A stretch of DNA of 64,000 nucleotides. Source: JANWKA01 sp035533815. Its GTDB lineage: Bacteria > Bacteroidota > Bacteroidia > Chitinophagales > Chitinophagaceae. Positions 46,698 to 55,403 of this stretch are shown piece after piece (within the stretch, counting starts at the first letter, position 1; each line of letters begins with the position of its first letter). A program made the position numbers and the translations under genes. The stretch is from contig DATLTB010000056.1 of assembly GCA_035533815.1 (NCBI GenBank), positions 62,001-126,000 of the forward strand, written 5' to 3'. Under the pieces are notes generated by a model. It searched no databases and was not told the DNA's origin. It saw nothing but the letters and a program-made list of their open reading frames with translations.

Positions 46698-49600
46698 TCA
46701 CCGGCTGACAAATCGGAAACTCCTGAAGCCGATGGAAGCAATGCTTTTCTTCTCCAGTCTCCTGAAAACGAAATAGGTATTGTGTTTACTGCCGTCCGGA
46801 AGGATTTTCAGGGAAATCATCCTTTTTGCAGGTTTCATCGGGAGTATTTTCATCCCCAGAACGGATCTCCCGATCAGCCTGCCATGCAGGCTGTCGAGCC
46901 TGATTTCAACCCTCCACCCGGCTGATACAGGTTGCTCAATCCCATAATCCATTTCCACGCCGCTGATCTGCCCTAAATCCAGGGAATCTTCCAGCAGCCA
47001 CCCGGTGGAATCAGCCAGTACCGCATATTTAATACCCTTGTATGCAGTTATGCTTAAATTCCCGGAGGAGTCCACTGAAGCTGCCTGGATATAGGGATTA
47101 CGGAGTACATCATCTGCAGTTCCAGTCTCAGATTGTATACCTGGTCCTCCTTTATCGGTATAAGCAGCTTTCAGGTAAAAAACACCCTGGTCGGACAGGT
47201 TAAATCCTTTTTCCGGATTGATACTTCCTGCAATAGGTAAAGAAACATAGCCGCTGCTATCGGCCAGGGAAAGCACCCAGGAAACAATCTTTCGGGCATC
47301 CTCCAGTGATAGGTTCGGGTGGGCCGCCATAGCAGTCTGGCCCCAGACTCCACTTCCCCCATGTATAATTTTCTGAGGAAGCCGTTTTAGGGCATCCGGA
47401 TCATTTTTATATTTGAAAGCCACCCTGGTGAAAGCTGGCCCTATGGATTTCTCACTGATCTTATGACAGGATTTGCAGTCCAGTGATTCCATCAGGGTTT
47501 CCCCGGAAACAGGAGCACCGGATTCCAACTGGCTGCTGCTGAGGACGCTATTGACTGGGCTTTCCAGGTATCTCACATTCACCCTGATCCGGGACAGGTC
47601 AAAACCGGGCTGATCCGAAGAGCCATCTTCCCGGTCCTTTACTTTTACCCGGTATCGGATAAGTTTGCCTGGAAAATAAAAACTCCTGTTGCCTTCAATA
47701 TCAATACTGACCCGGGGAATTTCATTGCCTGCATAAACATTAATGGTATTGCTGGATGTAGAAGCTCCATGGTTATCGGAAACATCCACTGAAACCGGAT
47801 AATCCCCCGGACTGTGGAAAGTATAGGTAGCCCGCGCAACTGAGGTGATCAATCTATTGCCGTTCCCGAAATGCCAGGTATAGGACAGCGGGTCACCATC
47901 CGGATCAGCCGTGCCTGCTGCAGATACCCTTAAAGTAAAAGGCAGCGCGCCTGCCAGCTTGCTGACCCTGAAATTTTGCACAACCGGTGCCCGGTTACCA
48001 GGATTGAAATCAATCCTGAACAACCCTGCATCCGGATTACGGGTAAACCAGCCTGTGCCATATTCCAATACATACAAATGGCCATCGGGTCCCATTTTGA
48101 GGTCTATGGGAGAATGGAAATCCGCATGAGGCATGAAGGGTTCAATGGTTTCCAGGTTACCCTCGTTGTCCATGGTTACCGCCATGATCCATCCCCGGAT
48201 CCAGTCATAGATAAACAATTTTTTATCATAATATTCAGGCATCCGGGTATCCCTGGGATAATCTGCCGCATAATATACCGGACCGGCCATGGCACAGCGG
48301 CCGCCGGCTCCCAGAATCGGAAAAGTATCATATGCCGCATAGGGATACCAGATAAATGCGGGCTGCGCCGGGGGAAGCAGATTCAAGCCGGTATTATTCC
48401 GGGAATCGTTGACTGGCCGGGCTGGATCAAACAGGATCCCCGGCTGACCATTGGCATAATTGAACTCATGGTAGGCATAATTGTTCCCGACAAAAAACGG
48501 CCATCCGAAATTCCCTGCGTGGCGGGCCTGGTTGATTTCATCATAACCCCGTGGGCCATGGGTATCCAGGCTGTCTGAATCTGCATCCGGGCCTACTTCG
48601 CCCCAGTACAGGTATCCAGTATGCTGGTCAATGGAGATGCGGTAGGGGTTCCGGTCGCCCATGACATAAATTTCCGGTTTGGTCAGCGGTTTCCCCGGAG
48701 GGAACAGGTTGCCGGAAGGGATAGAATAGGTTCCGTCATGATTAACCCTGATCCGCAGGATCTTTCCCCGCAGGTCATTGGTATTCCCAGCAGATCGGCG
48801 GGAATCATATTGCTGATGTCCAGGTCTGTCATCAAGTGGGGCATAACCATGGGTGTTGATAGGATAAGCCTTCCCCGTGGAATCCGTTTCGTCAAAAGGG
48901 GTGCTGTTATCCCCGGTGGACAGATATAGGTTACCACTGGCGTCAAAAGCTATAGACCCTCCGGTATGACAGCATATCTGGCGTTGGGTGGGGACTTCCA
49001 GGATGATCTGCTCCGAAGCGGGATCCCATTTATCCCCTTCAAACCTGAATCGCGAAAGTCTGTTCACCACTTTGTCTGCAGGAGAATAATAAATGTATAC
49101 CCAGTGATTGCGTGCAAAATGGGGGTCTGCCGCGATGCCAAGTACCCCCTCTTCCGCATTCACATGGGGCACGCTGGCTTTGTCATATACCTTCAGCAAG
49201 GTTAATTGACGGACTGTATCTGTTCCGTGCCGGTAAAAAAGGATTGGTCCCTTCCTTTCGGCGATCAAGATATCCAGATTGGGCAGTATGGCCATTTGTG
49301 TGGGTTCATCCAGCCCCCGGCTAAGCAGGGTGGCGGAAAACCGGTTTTCCGCCGGCACCCGTTTAGCCGTTGCTTTCCCGTAATCCAACCGGTCATTATT
49401 GCCCATGGCGTAACGGATACCAGCCAGCAATATTTGGCGCACATCAGGTTCACTGTATGAAGAGTCCGTATGCCCGAATTCCATATAAAAGGCCCTACCT
49501 CCGTCATAATTATGGTACCAAACCATGGGATGGAAACTTCCGTTTGTCCCTCCATGATAGGAAGATTCATCAATGGTGATCAGTACATGGAGGTCTTTGC

Positions 49601-50129
49601 CAATATTGCGGAAGTTATACCATTCATCAAACCGTACCCATTTGTCGGGCAACCCTTCAAATCCCGGAAAATGTTTGTCTCTCAGCACCACGGTGGCGTT
49701 TTGCTGGGCCGGATGTTCGGTAAAATAGGCCCCCACCAGCCTGCCATACCATGGCCAGGTATATCCACCGTCAGATGCTGCATGTATACCTACGAACCCT
49801 CCCCCTGCCTGAATATATCTTTCAAAATCCGCCTGTTCCCGGTAGTTAAGCACTTCATGAGTTGTACTCACAAAAACGACTGCCGCATATTTTTTCAGGG
49901 TATCTTCGGTGAACATGCGGTCGTCTGACGTAGTATCGACCCTGAAACCATTCTCCGCACCCAATGCTTGCAAGGTTTTCACTGCTACCGGAATGGACTT
50001 ATGGTAATAACCGGCAGTCTTGGTGAAAACCAGGATCCGGGGCGAACCAGCCCTCCTCTGTTGACAACCTGCGAACAGCAATGTTGCAGCAAGGAAAGTA
50101 ATACTTAAAAAAGAATGGATGATTTTCAT
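46698..50129 (-). CDS. ThuA / PQQ-glucose-dehydrogenase-like / PKD / cytochrome c fusion lipoprotein
   Basis: A 1143-residue exported protein. The signal ends TFLAATLLFAGCQQ, a lipobox. Domains in order: ThuA-like (about 30-245: RILVFTKTAGYYHKSI, GGGFVGIHAASDGGYTWPWY); a soluble PQQ glucose dehydrogenase-like six-blade propeller (about 265-705: ILIAERKGPILFY, ICCHTGGSIAFDASGNLY, GDRNPYRISIDQHTGYLYW); PKD (about 715-800: DPDGDPLSYTWHFGNG); a c-type cytochrome (C885-x-x-C888-H889); and a C-terminal beta-sandwich. It probably oxidises a sugar and passes electrons through its own haem. I used ATG 50129 to give a standard signal; the frame extends to 50147. It clusters with DUF1080, a TIM barrel and a Gfo/Idh enzyme. 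Confidence 0.92.
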   Translation of the reverse strand: MKIIHSFLSITFLAATLLFAGCQQRRAGSPRILVFTKTAGYYHKSIPVAVKTLQALGAENGFRVDTTSDDRMFTEDTLKKYAAVVFVSTTHEVLNYREQADFERYIQAGGGFVGIHAASDGGYTWPWYGRLVGAYFTEHPAQQNATVVLRDKHFPGFEGLPDKWVRFDEWYNFRNIGKDLHVLITIDESSYHGGTNGSFHPMVWYHNYDGGRAFYMEFGHTDSSYSEPDVRQILLAGIRYAMGNNDRLDYGKATAKRVPAENRFSATLLSRGLDEPTQMAILPNLDILIAERKGPILFYRHGTDTVRQLTLLKVYDKASVPHVNAEEGVLGIAADPHFARNHWVYIYYSPADKVVNRLSRFRFEGDKWDPASEQIILEVPTQRQICCHTGGSIAFDASGNLYLSTGDNSTPFDETDSTGKAYPINTHGYAPLDDRPGHQQYDSRRSAGNTNDLRGKILRIRVNHDGTYSIPSGNLFPPGKPLTKPEIYVMGDRNPYRISIDQHTGYLYWGEVGPDADSDSLDTHGPRGYDEINQARHAGNFGWPFFVGNNYAYHEFNYANGQPGILFDPARPVNDSRNNTGLNLLPPAQPAFIWYPYAAYDTFPILGAGGRCAMAGPVYYAADYPRDTRMPEYYDKKLFIYDWIRGWIMAVTMDNEGNLETIEPFMPHADFHSPIDLKMGPDGHLYVLEYGTGWFTRNPDAGLFRIDFNPGNRAPVVQNFRVSKLAGALPFTLRVSAAGTADPDGDPLSYTWHFGNGNRLITSVARATYTFHSPGDYPVSVDVSDNHGASTSSNTINVYAGNEIPRVSIDIEGNRSFYFPGKLIRYRVKVKDREDGSSDQPGFDLSRIRVNVRYLESPVNSVLSSSQLESGAPVSGETLMESLDCKSCHKISEKSIGPAFTRVAFKYKNDPDALKRLPQKIIHGGSGVWGQTAMAAHPNLSLEDARKIVSWVLSLADSSGYVSLPIAGSINPEKGFNLSDQGVFYLKAAYTDKGGPGIQSETGTADDVLRNPYIQAASVDSSGNLSITAYKGIKYAVLADSTGWLLEDSLDLGQISGVEMDYGIEQPVSAGWRVEIRLDSLHGRLIGRSVLGMKILPMKPAKRMISLKILPDGSKHNTYFVFRRLEKKSIASIGFRSFRFVSR

Positions 50130-50192
50130 TCTAGTCCAATCAGGCATGAGCTGATCTGTTATAATCCCGCCAGTTTAAAATAGCCTCATTGA

Positions 50193-50933
50193 TTATAAAG
50201 TGCGGATCTTGATATTGCGGAACCAAACAGTGTCTCCATGGTCCTGCAAGGCGATATGTCCTTTTTTAAAGGTGGCAAATTCTTTCCATTGCTTGAACTT
50301 ACTGGTTGCCACCAAATGATCCCAGGCTGAATTCCACATCTGGGTCTCCACTACTTTTTCCCCATTCATCCAGCAGGTAAGGTGGCCATGGTCGAGCCGG
50401 ATCATCACATGGTTCCACTTACCAGCTGGATGCACCGCTTTCGGGTCAGCCGGTATCAGGTCATACAGGGATCCGGCCAGGTGCGAGGCCATTTTATTAT
50501 CATCGGCTTTCACATTATCCAGGACCTGCATTTCAGGGCCCGTAAAATAAGTAGCCCCATACCGCGGATCCTCTTTAACATCGAACATAATGCCGCTGTT
50601 ACCGCCTACTGATATGTTCCAGTCCAGGGAAAGTTCAAAATTGCTGTATTCACCGGAGGTCACGATATCGCCGCTACCTGGACCCTGGGCATGGTCAAGC
50701 ACTAAAATGCCATTTTTTACCTGCCAGGCAGAATCAACTCCATGATGCAGGTAAGTATGCCATCCCTTCAGATCCCGGCCGTCAAACAGGAGTTTCCAGC
50801 CAGTTTTCATTTCCTCCCTGGTCAGCGTATTCATCTGCTGGGCATGGCAGGAAATACCCAAAAATACTGCCAGCGCCAGTATCAGGTTCACCCTGCCCAA
50901 AAAGCGCTTAAAGAGATCGTTGCTATTTTCCAT
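50193..50933 (-). CDS. DUF1080 protein, 3-keto-glycoside hydrolase/lyase-like
   Basis: A 246-residue exported protein; the hydrophobic segment ends in GISCHAQQ and may be a lipoprotein or a cleaved signal. The concanavalin-like DUF1080 fold shows GWKLLFDGRDLKGWHTY, YSNFELSLDWNISVGGNSGI, GPEMQVLDN, AGKWNHVMIRLDHGHLTCWM and the terminal GHIALQDHGDTVWFRNI. Family members cleave 3-keto-glycosides formed by Gfo/Idh-type oxidoreductases. It lies 27 bases after the TIM-barrel gene and 63 bases before the ThuA/PQQ fusion, consistent with one operon and one pathway. Exact substrate unknown. Confidence 0.9.
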   Translation of the reverse strand: MENSNDLFKRFLGRVNLILALAVFLGISCHAQQMNTLTREEMKTGWKLLFDGRDLKGWHTYLHHGVDSAWQVKNGILVLDHAQGPGSGDIVTSGEYSNFELSLDWNISVGGNSGIMFDVKEDPRYGATYFTGPEMQVLDNVKADDNKMASHLAGSLYDLIPADPKAVHPAGKWNHVMIRLDHGHLTCWMNGEKVVETQMWNSAWDHLVATSKFKQWKEFATFKKGHIALQDHGDTVWFRNIKIRTL

Positions 50934-50960
50934 GATTAAATGATTTTAGATGAAGGGAAG

Positions 50961-52013
50961 TCAGATTCCCAATAGTTTACGGTTGAAAGTTTCATTTGAA
51001 CCACCCCCGGCAAAATCGTCAAATGCTTTTTCTGTGACCCGGATGATATGATCCCGGATAAATATAGCCCCTTCGCGGGCCCCGTCCTCCGGATGCTTCA
51101 GACAGCATTCCCATTCTAGCACCGCCCAGCCACTGAAATCATACTGGGCCAGTTTGCTGAATATGGCACTGAAATTCACCTGGCCATCCCCCAGGGAACG
51201 GAACCTCCCCGGACGATCAATCCAGGACTGGTATCCTCCATAAACCCCGCTGCGTCCGGTGGGATTGAATTCCGCATCTTTCACATGAAACATTTTAATC
51301 CGTTCATGGTAGAGGTCGATATAAGCCAGGTAATCCAGGCATTGCAGAACAAAATGGCTTGGGTCATATAGCAGGCAGGCCCTCGGATGATTCCGGACGT
51401 TTTCGAGAAACCGCTCAAAAGTGGCTCCGTCATGCAGGTCCTCTCCCGGGTGGATCTCATAGCATAGATCCACGCCGCATCGGTCAAATTCATCCAGGAT
51501 AGGCATCCACCGCCTGGCCAATTCCCGGAATCCCGTTTCCACGAGGCCCGCCGGCCGCTGTGGCCAGGGATAAACAGTATGCCAGAGCAATGCGCCACTG
51601 AAAGTCGCATGGGCATCCAATCCCAGGTTGCTGCTGGCTTTTGCTGCATATTTTAGCTGGTCAACAGCCCAAGCCATCTTACCGGCTGTATTGCCACGGA
51701 GTGCTGCTGGAGCAAATGCATCAAATAAATCATAGTATGCCGGGTTCACCGCTACCAGCTGTCCCTGCAGGTGTGTCGAGAGTTCCGTAATCTGCAATCC
51801 TTCTTCCCGGATTATTCCCGCGAGCTCATCTGCATAAGTTTTACTTTCAGCCGCTTTCTGCAGGTCAATGCACCGGGGTTCCCAGGTGGGTATCTGTATT
51901 CCTTTAAAGCCAAGGCCTGCAGCCCAGCGGCAAAGGGATCGCAGAGAATCGAACGGAGGCTGGTCTCCCATGAACTGTGCCAGGAAAATGCCTGGTCCTT
52001 TGATCGTTTTCAT
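50961..52013 (-). CDS. Sugar phosphate isomerase/epimerase-like TIM barrel
   Basis: A 350-residue cytoplasmic protein (no signal) of the xylose-isomerase-like TIM barrel superfamily. Features are GFKGIQIPTWEPRCID, GLDAHATFSGALLWHT and metal-binding strand ends VDLCYEIHPGEDLHDG, ACLLYDPSHFVLQCLD, RIKMFHVKDAEFNPTGR and WAVLEWECCLKHPEDG. In such clusters these enzymes isomerise or epimerise the keto-sugar. It precedes the DUF1080 gene by 27 bases and follows the Gfo/Idh gene by 166 bases on the same strand. Confidence 0.88.
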   Translation of the reverse strand: MKTIKGPGIFLAQFMGDQPPFDSLRSLCRWAAGLGFKGIQIPTWEPRCIDLQKAAESKTYADELAGIIREEGLQITELSTHLQGQLVAVNPAYYDLFDAFAPAALRGNTAGKMAWAVDQLKYAAKASSNLGLDAHATFSGALLWHTVYPWPQRPAGLVETGFRELARRWMPILDEFDRCGVDLCYEIHPGEDLHDGATFERFLENVRNHPRACLLYDPSHFVLQCLDYLAYIDLYHERIKMFHVKDAEFNPTGRSGVYGGYQSWIDRPGRFRSLGDGQVNFSAIFSKLAQYDFSGWAVLEWECCLKHPEDGAREGAIFIRDHIIRVTEKAFDDFAGGGSNETFNRKLLGI

Positions 52014-52179
52014 CTTTCAGGTTCAGATCACCCTGGTTTTCCAGGGAAATGAACCATGTTGATTTTAAGGTAAAGAAAAGATATTGACCATACTCATTGT
52101 AAAAAAAATTTGCCGGACCTGCATTCGGGGAAAATCCTTGTTGCCCAAATGAATGAATGGGGATAAAATACTGCGGATC

Positions 52180-53337
52180 TTACCCCATTTTTATCCATTT
52201 TTTCCTGCTTTTCCCTGATTCGATCACTTTTTCGATAAACGACATACCCCTGATCCCTTCCTCCACCCCGGGAAAATCGAGCCATTCCTTCCGGACAGGC
52301 TCACCGGCAGCCCTGGCCTTCAGACAGAGGGCGAAATTTCGATACAGGTTGGCAAAAGCTTCCAGATAACCTTCCGGATGTCCTGCCGGTATCCGGGTAT
52401 TTTGATTAGCCTGGATATCGAGTCCAGGTCCTCCGGTACGCAACTCTTCCATAGGCCGATCGGGCCATTTTAAAAATAAGGAATTGGCATTTTCCTGCTG
52501 CCAGTCCAGTCCTCCCTTTTCCCCATATACCCTGATCCTGATATTATTTTCTTCTCCGGCTGCTACCTGCGTTGCCATAAGCATCCCACTGGCTTCCCCG
52601 GTGAATTTCAGCAGCACTGCGCCATCATCATCCAGTTTCCGCCCCGGAACCACAATATTGATATCCGCGCAAAGGGCGGTAATTTCCAGTCCGCTCACAT
52701 ATTCAGCCAGGTTTGCCCCGTGAGTGCCGATATCTCCCATGCAGCCGGCCACTCCGCTGCGTCCCGGATCCGTACGCCAATCAGCTTGCTTCTGACCGCT
52801 TCCCTCCAGGAATGTACTTAACCAGCCTTGCGGGTATTCCACATATACTTTTCGGATTTTACCCAGTTTCCCTTCAGCCACAGTCTGCCTTGCCTGCTTC
52901 ACCATGGGATAACCGGTGTAGGTATGGGTCAGGCAAAAAAACAAACCGGTCCGGTTGACGATTTTTTTCAATTCCAGGGCCTGGGCCAGGTTATAGGTCA
53001 TGGGTTTGTCCACCACCACATGAAATCCATGTTCCAGGGCAAGTCTGGCAGGCTCAAAATGCATATGGTTAGGGGTGACAATGCTTACAAAATCCATCCG
53101 GATCTCGGGAGGCAGGGCTGATTCCTTTTCCATCATCTCCCTAAAATTGTCATACACCCGCTCCTGTGGCAGCATCAGATCCTTACCAGAATCCCTGGAT
53201 TTTTGTGGTTCAGCGCTGAACGCTCCGCAAACTAATTCAATCTGTCCGTCCAATGACGCCGCCATCCGATGCACGTTCCCGATGAAAGCCCCTCTACCGC
53301 CTCCCACCATGCCCATTTTGACCCTGCCTTGTATCAT
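52180..53337 (-). CDS. Gfo/Idh/MocA family NAD(P)-dependent oxidoreductase
   Basis: A 385-residue cytoplasmic sugar oxidoreductase. The Rossmann loop is VKMGMVGGGRGAFIGNVHRM, followed by FVSIVTPNHMHFEPARLAL and the catalytic-Lys motif FHVVVDKPMTYNL (the family's EKP). The C-terminal fold has GVAGCMGDIGTHGANLAEY with the active-site Asp/His. I chose ATG 53337, just before the Rossmann strand; the frame is open to 53424 but that extension is unlike the family. It probably oxidises or reduces C3 of a glycoside in concert with DUF1080 and the isomerase next door. It is divergent from the MFS transporter. Confidence 0.9.
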   Translation of the reverse strand: MIQGRVKMGMVGGGRGAFIGNVHRMAASLDGQIELVCGAFSAEPQKSRDSGKDLMLPQERVYDNFREMMEKESALPPEIRMDFVSIVTPNHMHFEPARLALEHGFHVVVDKPMTYNLAQALELKKIVNRTGLFFCLTHTYTGYPMVKQARQTVAEGKLGKIRKVYVEYPQGWLSTFLEGSGQKQADWRTDPGRSGVAGCMGDIGTHGANLAEYVSGLEITALCADINIVVPGRKLDDDGAVLLKFTGEASGMLMATQVAAGEENNIRIRVYGEKGGLDWQQENANSLFLKWPDRPMEELRTGGPGLDIQANQNTRIPAGHPEGYLEAFANLYRNFALCLKARAAGEPVRKEWLDFPGVEEGIRGMSFIEKVIESGKSRKKWIKMG

Positions 53338-53928
53338 GGATAAAAAATTAATCCTGTTCCTTGGGAACATCCCAAGTCCTGACCCTCCCGACATTAAGCT
53401 CCCCTGGAAAACCCCTGCAGACAAAAGCAGAATCCCATTCTCCAGATTTTATATACCCGCCAGCTTTAATTCCGCCCCTAATTCATCCCTCCATGCGGGT
53501 TTTTCCATATGTACACGAGGGAAATCAGCTTTAAAATCGGAACCCATAAACATCCCCGGTAAATATAGAAAAAATTCAAAAATTAATGTCCAAATTATCC
53601 CTTCAGGCAAATACTGATGAAATATTATCCGGAACATGGCCGGCATAATACGGATAAATTAAAATGAAGAAATAAGGACCTGATTGAATTACCTGCTGAA
53701 ATGACCTTCCAGCTTTGGAGAATTACAGGTGGAGATCATTCCTTCCCTGCCAAGTGTACCAATTAATGCTTTTTCCCCCTATATTTAAGCCGGGATCGAA
53801 ACTTATTTTTTGGGGAAATATTCTGTTTTCAAACCACAAACAAGGAAGACTGTTGAAAACATGAACCTTTTCGTACTGATCAATAGATTGAAATATTTAG
53901 TTTATCAACCTGCCTAAATAGTAATATT
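53338..53928. other. Divergent region between the Gfo/Idh and MFS genes
   Basis: A 591-base region with no recognised gene. Just upstream of the Gfo/Idh start it has CTTGGGA-ACA-TCCCAAG (53360-53376), a perfect 7-base inverted repeat overlapped by GTTCC-TTG-GGAAC. This could be an operator or a leader hairpin. The part near the MFS gene is AT-rich and should hold its promoter. Confidence 0.45.
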
Positions 53929-55218
53929 ATGCAACCTGTCATCCAACGTCAGAAATTATTTGTGGCCAGTTGTCTGGCCCTGCTGGTCACCTCACTTTCA
54001 TTTGGAATACGGGCGGGTATCATTAACCAGCTCGGCACAGAATTCGGGCTTGATTATAAGCAATTGGCTGCAATTGTCGCCACCGCATTCTGGGGCTTTC
54101 CGATCGCCGTAGTGATTGGCGGAATGATCGTTGATGCCATTGGTATCAAGCGCTTGTTGGTGGTGGCATTCTGTCTTCACCTGATGGGCATACTCTTCAC
54201 GATATTCTCCGGCGGGTTTTGGAGTTTGTATATTTCGACCTTGTTCATCGGGCTGGCCAACGGCACTGTGGAAGCGGCCTGCAACCCGCTTGTAGCTACC
54301 TTATACCCGGAAAACAAGACCACAAGGCTAAACTATTTCCATCTCTGGTTCCCCGGCGGGATTGTCATCGGTACACTGATTGTCAGACTTTTTGGCCTAA
54401 TAGGTTTGGAAGCTGACTGGCAGTTTCAGGTAGGTCTCATGATCATTCCTACCCTGATCTATGGCTACCTGTTCCTGAAACAACCGGTGCCTGTTACAGA
54501 AAGGGTGGCATCCGGTATTAGCGCCGGAAGCATGATCCGATCTATATTCACGCCCCTTTTCCTGTTCATGTTCATCTGCATGATCGGAACTGCGATCACG
54601 GAGCTCTTCACTAACCAGTGGACTGATGTGCTTTTCAAGGAAGTTACCCATAATGCCCTGCTCATCCTTACCCTGGTTGCTTCTGTGCAGGTGGTCGGAA
54701 GGGCATTTGCCAGTCCCCTGGTTCATCGGCTGGCCCCGGAAGGTGTATTGCTGATGTCGGCAATCCTTTCCACACTGGGCATATACCTGATGATCCATGC
54801 CCAGGGTCTTGAAATATTCGGAGCTGCAATAGTCTTCGGTCTCGGTGTAGCTTTTTTCTGGCCTTGTATGATCGGCTTTGTGGCTGAGTATATTCCTAGT
54901 TCCGGAGCTCTGGGAATCAATATTTTGGGGGGTATAGGTATGTTCGCCGTTTCCTTATATACCGGGTTCATGGGCGGAAAATTTGATCAGATTATGGTTC
55001 AATACCTTCCAGCAGGTGCTAATCTGAACACCTATGCCTCATCAACCGATCCCCATTTAAAGGCTGTTTATGATTCAGCAAGGGCTCATGCCGGACCAGA
55101 AATATTAAAGATCACCAATATAATCCCCCTGATCCTGATCGTTGCCTTCACAGGACTGGTGATTTATATGAAGAACAGGAAACGCGTGCCGGTTGCTGCC
55201 AGACCGTCTGCAATATGA
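53929..55218 (+). CDS. MFS transporter, sugar or keto-sugar type
   Basis: A 429-residue inner-membrane protein with about 12 hydrophobic helices (ALLVTSLSFGIRAGIINQLG in helix 1, then GGMIVDAIGIKRLLVVAFC, whose DAIGIKRLL loop resembles the MFS motif A). VEAACNPLVATLYPENK and LWFPGGIVIGTLIVRL recall the fucose/hexose (FHS-like) branch. Substrate unknown. It is divergent from the Gfo/Idh-isomerase-DUF1080 cluster, which suggests it imports that pathway's substrate. The C-terminus is short and basic. Confidence 0.88.
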   Translation: MQPVIQRQKLFVASCLALLVTSLSFGIRAGIINQLGTEFGLDYKQLAAIVATAFWGFPIAVVIGGMIVDAIGIKRLLVVAFCLHLMGILFTIFSGGFWSLYISTLFIGLANGTVEAACNPLVATLYPENKTTRLNYFHLWFPGGIVIGTLIVRLFGLIGLEADWQFQVGLMIIPTLIYGYLFLKQPVPVTERVASGISAGSMIRSIFTPLFLFMFICMIGTAITELFTNQWTDVLFKEVTHNALLILTLVASVQVVGRAFASPLVHRLAPEGVLLMSAILSTLGIYLMIHAQGLEIFGAAIVFGLGVAFFWPCMIGFVAEYIPSSGALGINILGGIGMFAVSLYTGFMGGKFDQIMVQYLPAGANLNTYASSTDPHLKAVYDSARAHAGPEILKITNIIPLILIVAFTGLVIYMKNRKRVPVAARPSAI

Positions 55219-55403
55219 ACCATCGATAATATTCCCCGGGTTATTCCGCAATGGGGCTAAACTGCCAATGGTCACCGGATAATTCCTAAATTTGCCAAAA
55301 TGGCCTACTGTCAACATGGCACGGCCATATTTCAAGCATACTATTTGGACTGTTTTTAAAGGAGACCGGCATCCCATTCATAATCTGAAGCCGGTATGAA
55401 ATC

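Noticed and set aside
53449..53646. 65-codon minus-strand frame upstream of the Gfo/Idh gene
   Set aside because: It ends before the oxidoreductase and has no recognisable domain; composition resembles spacer.
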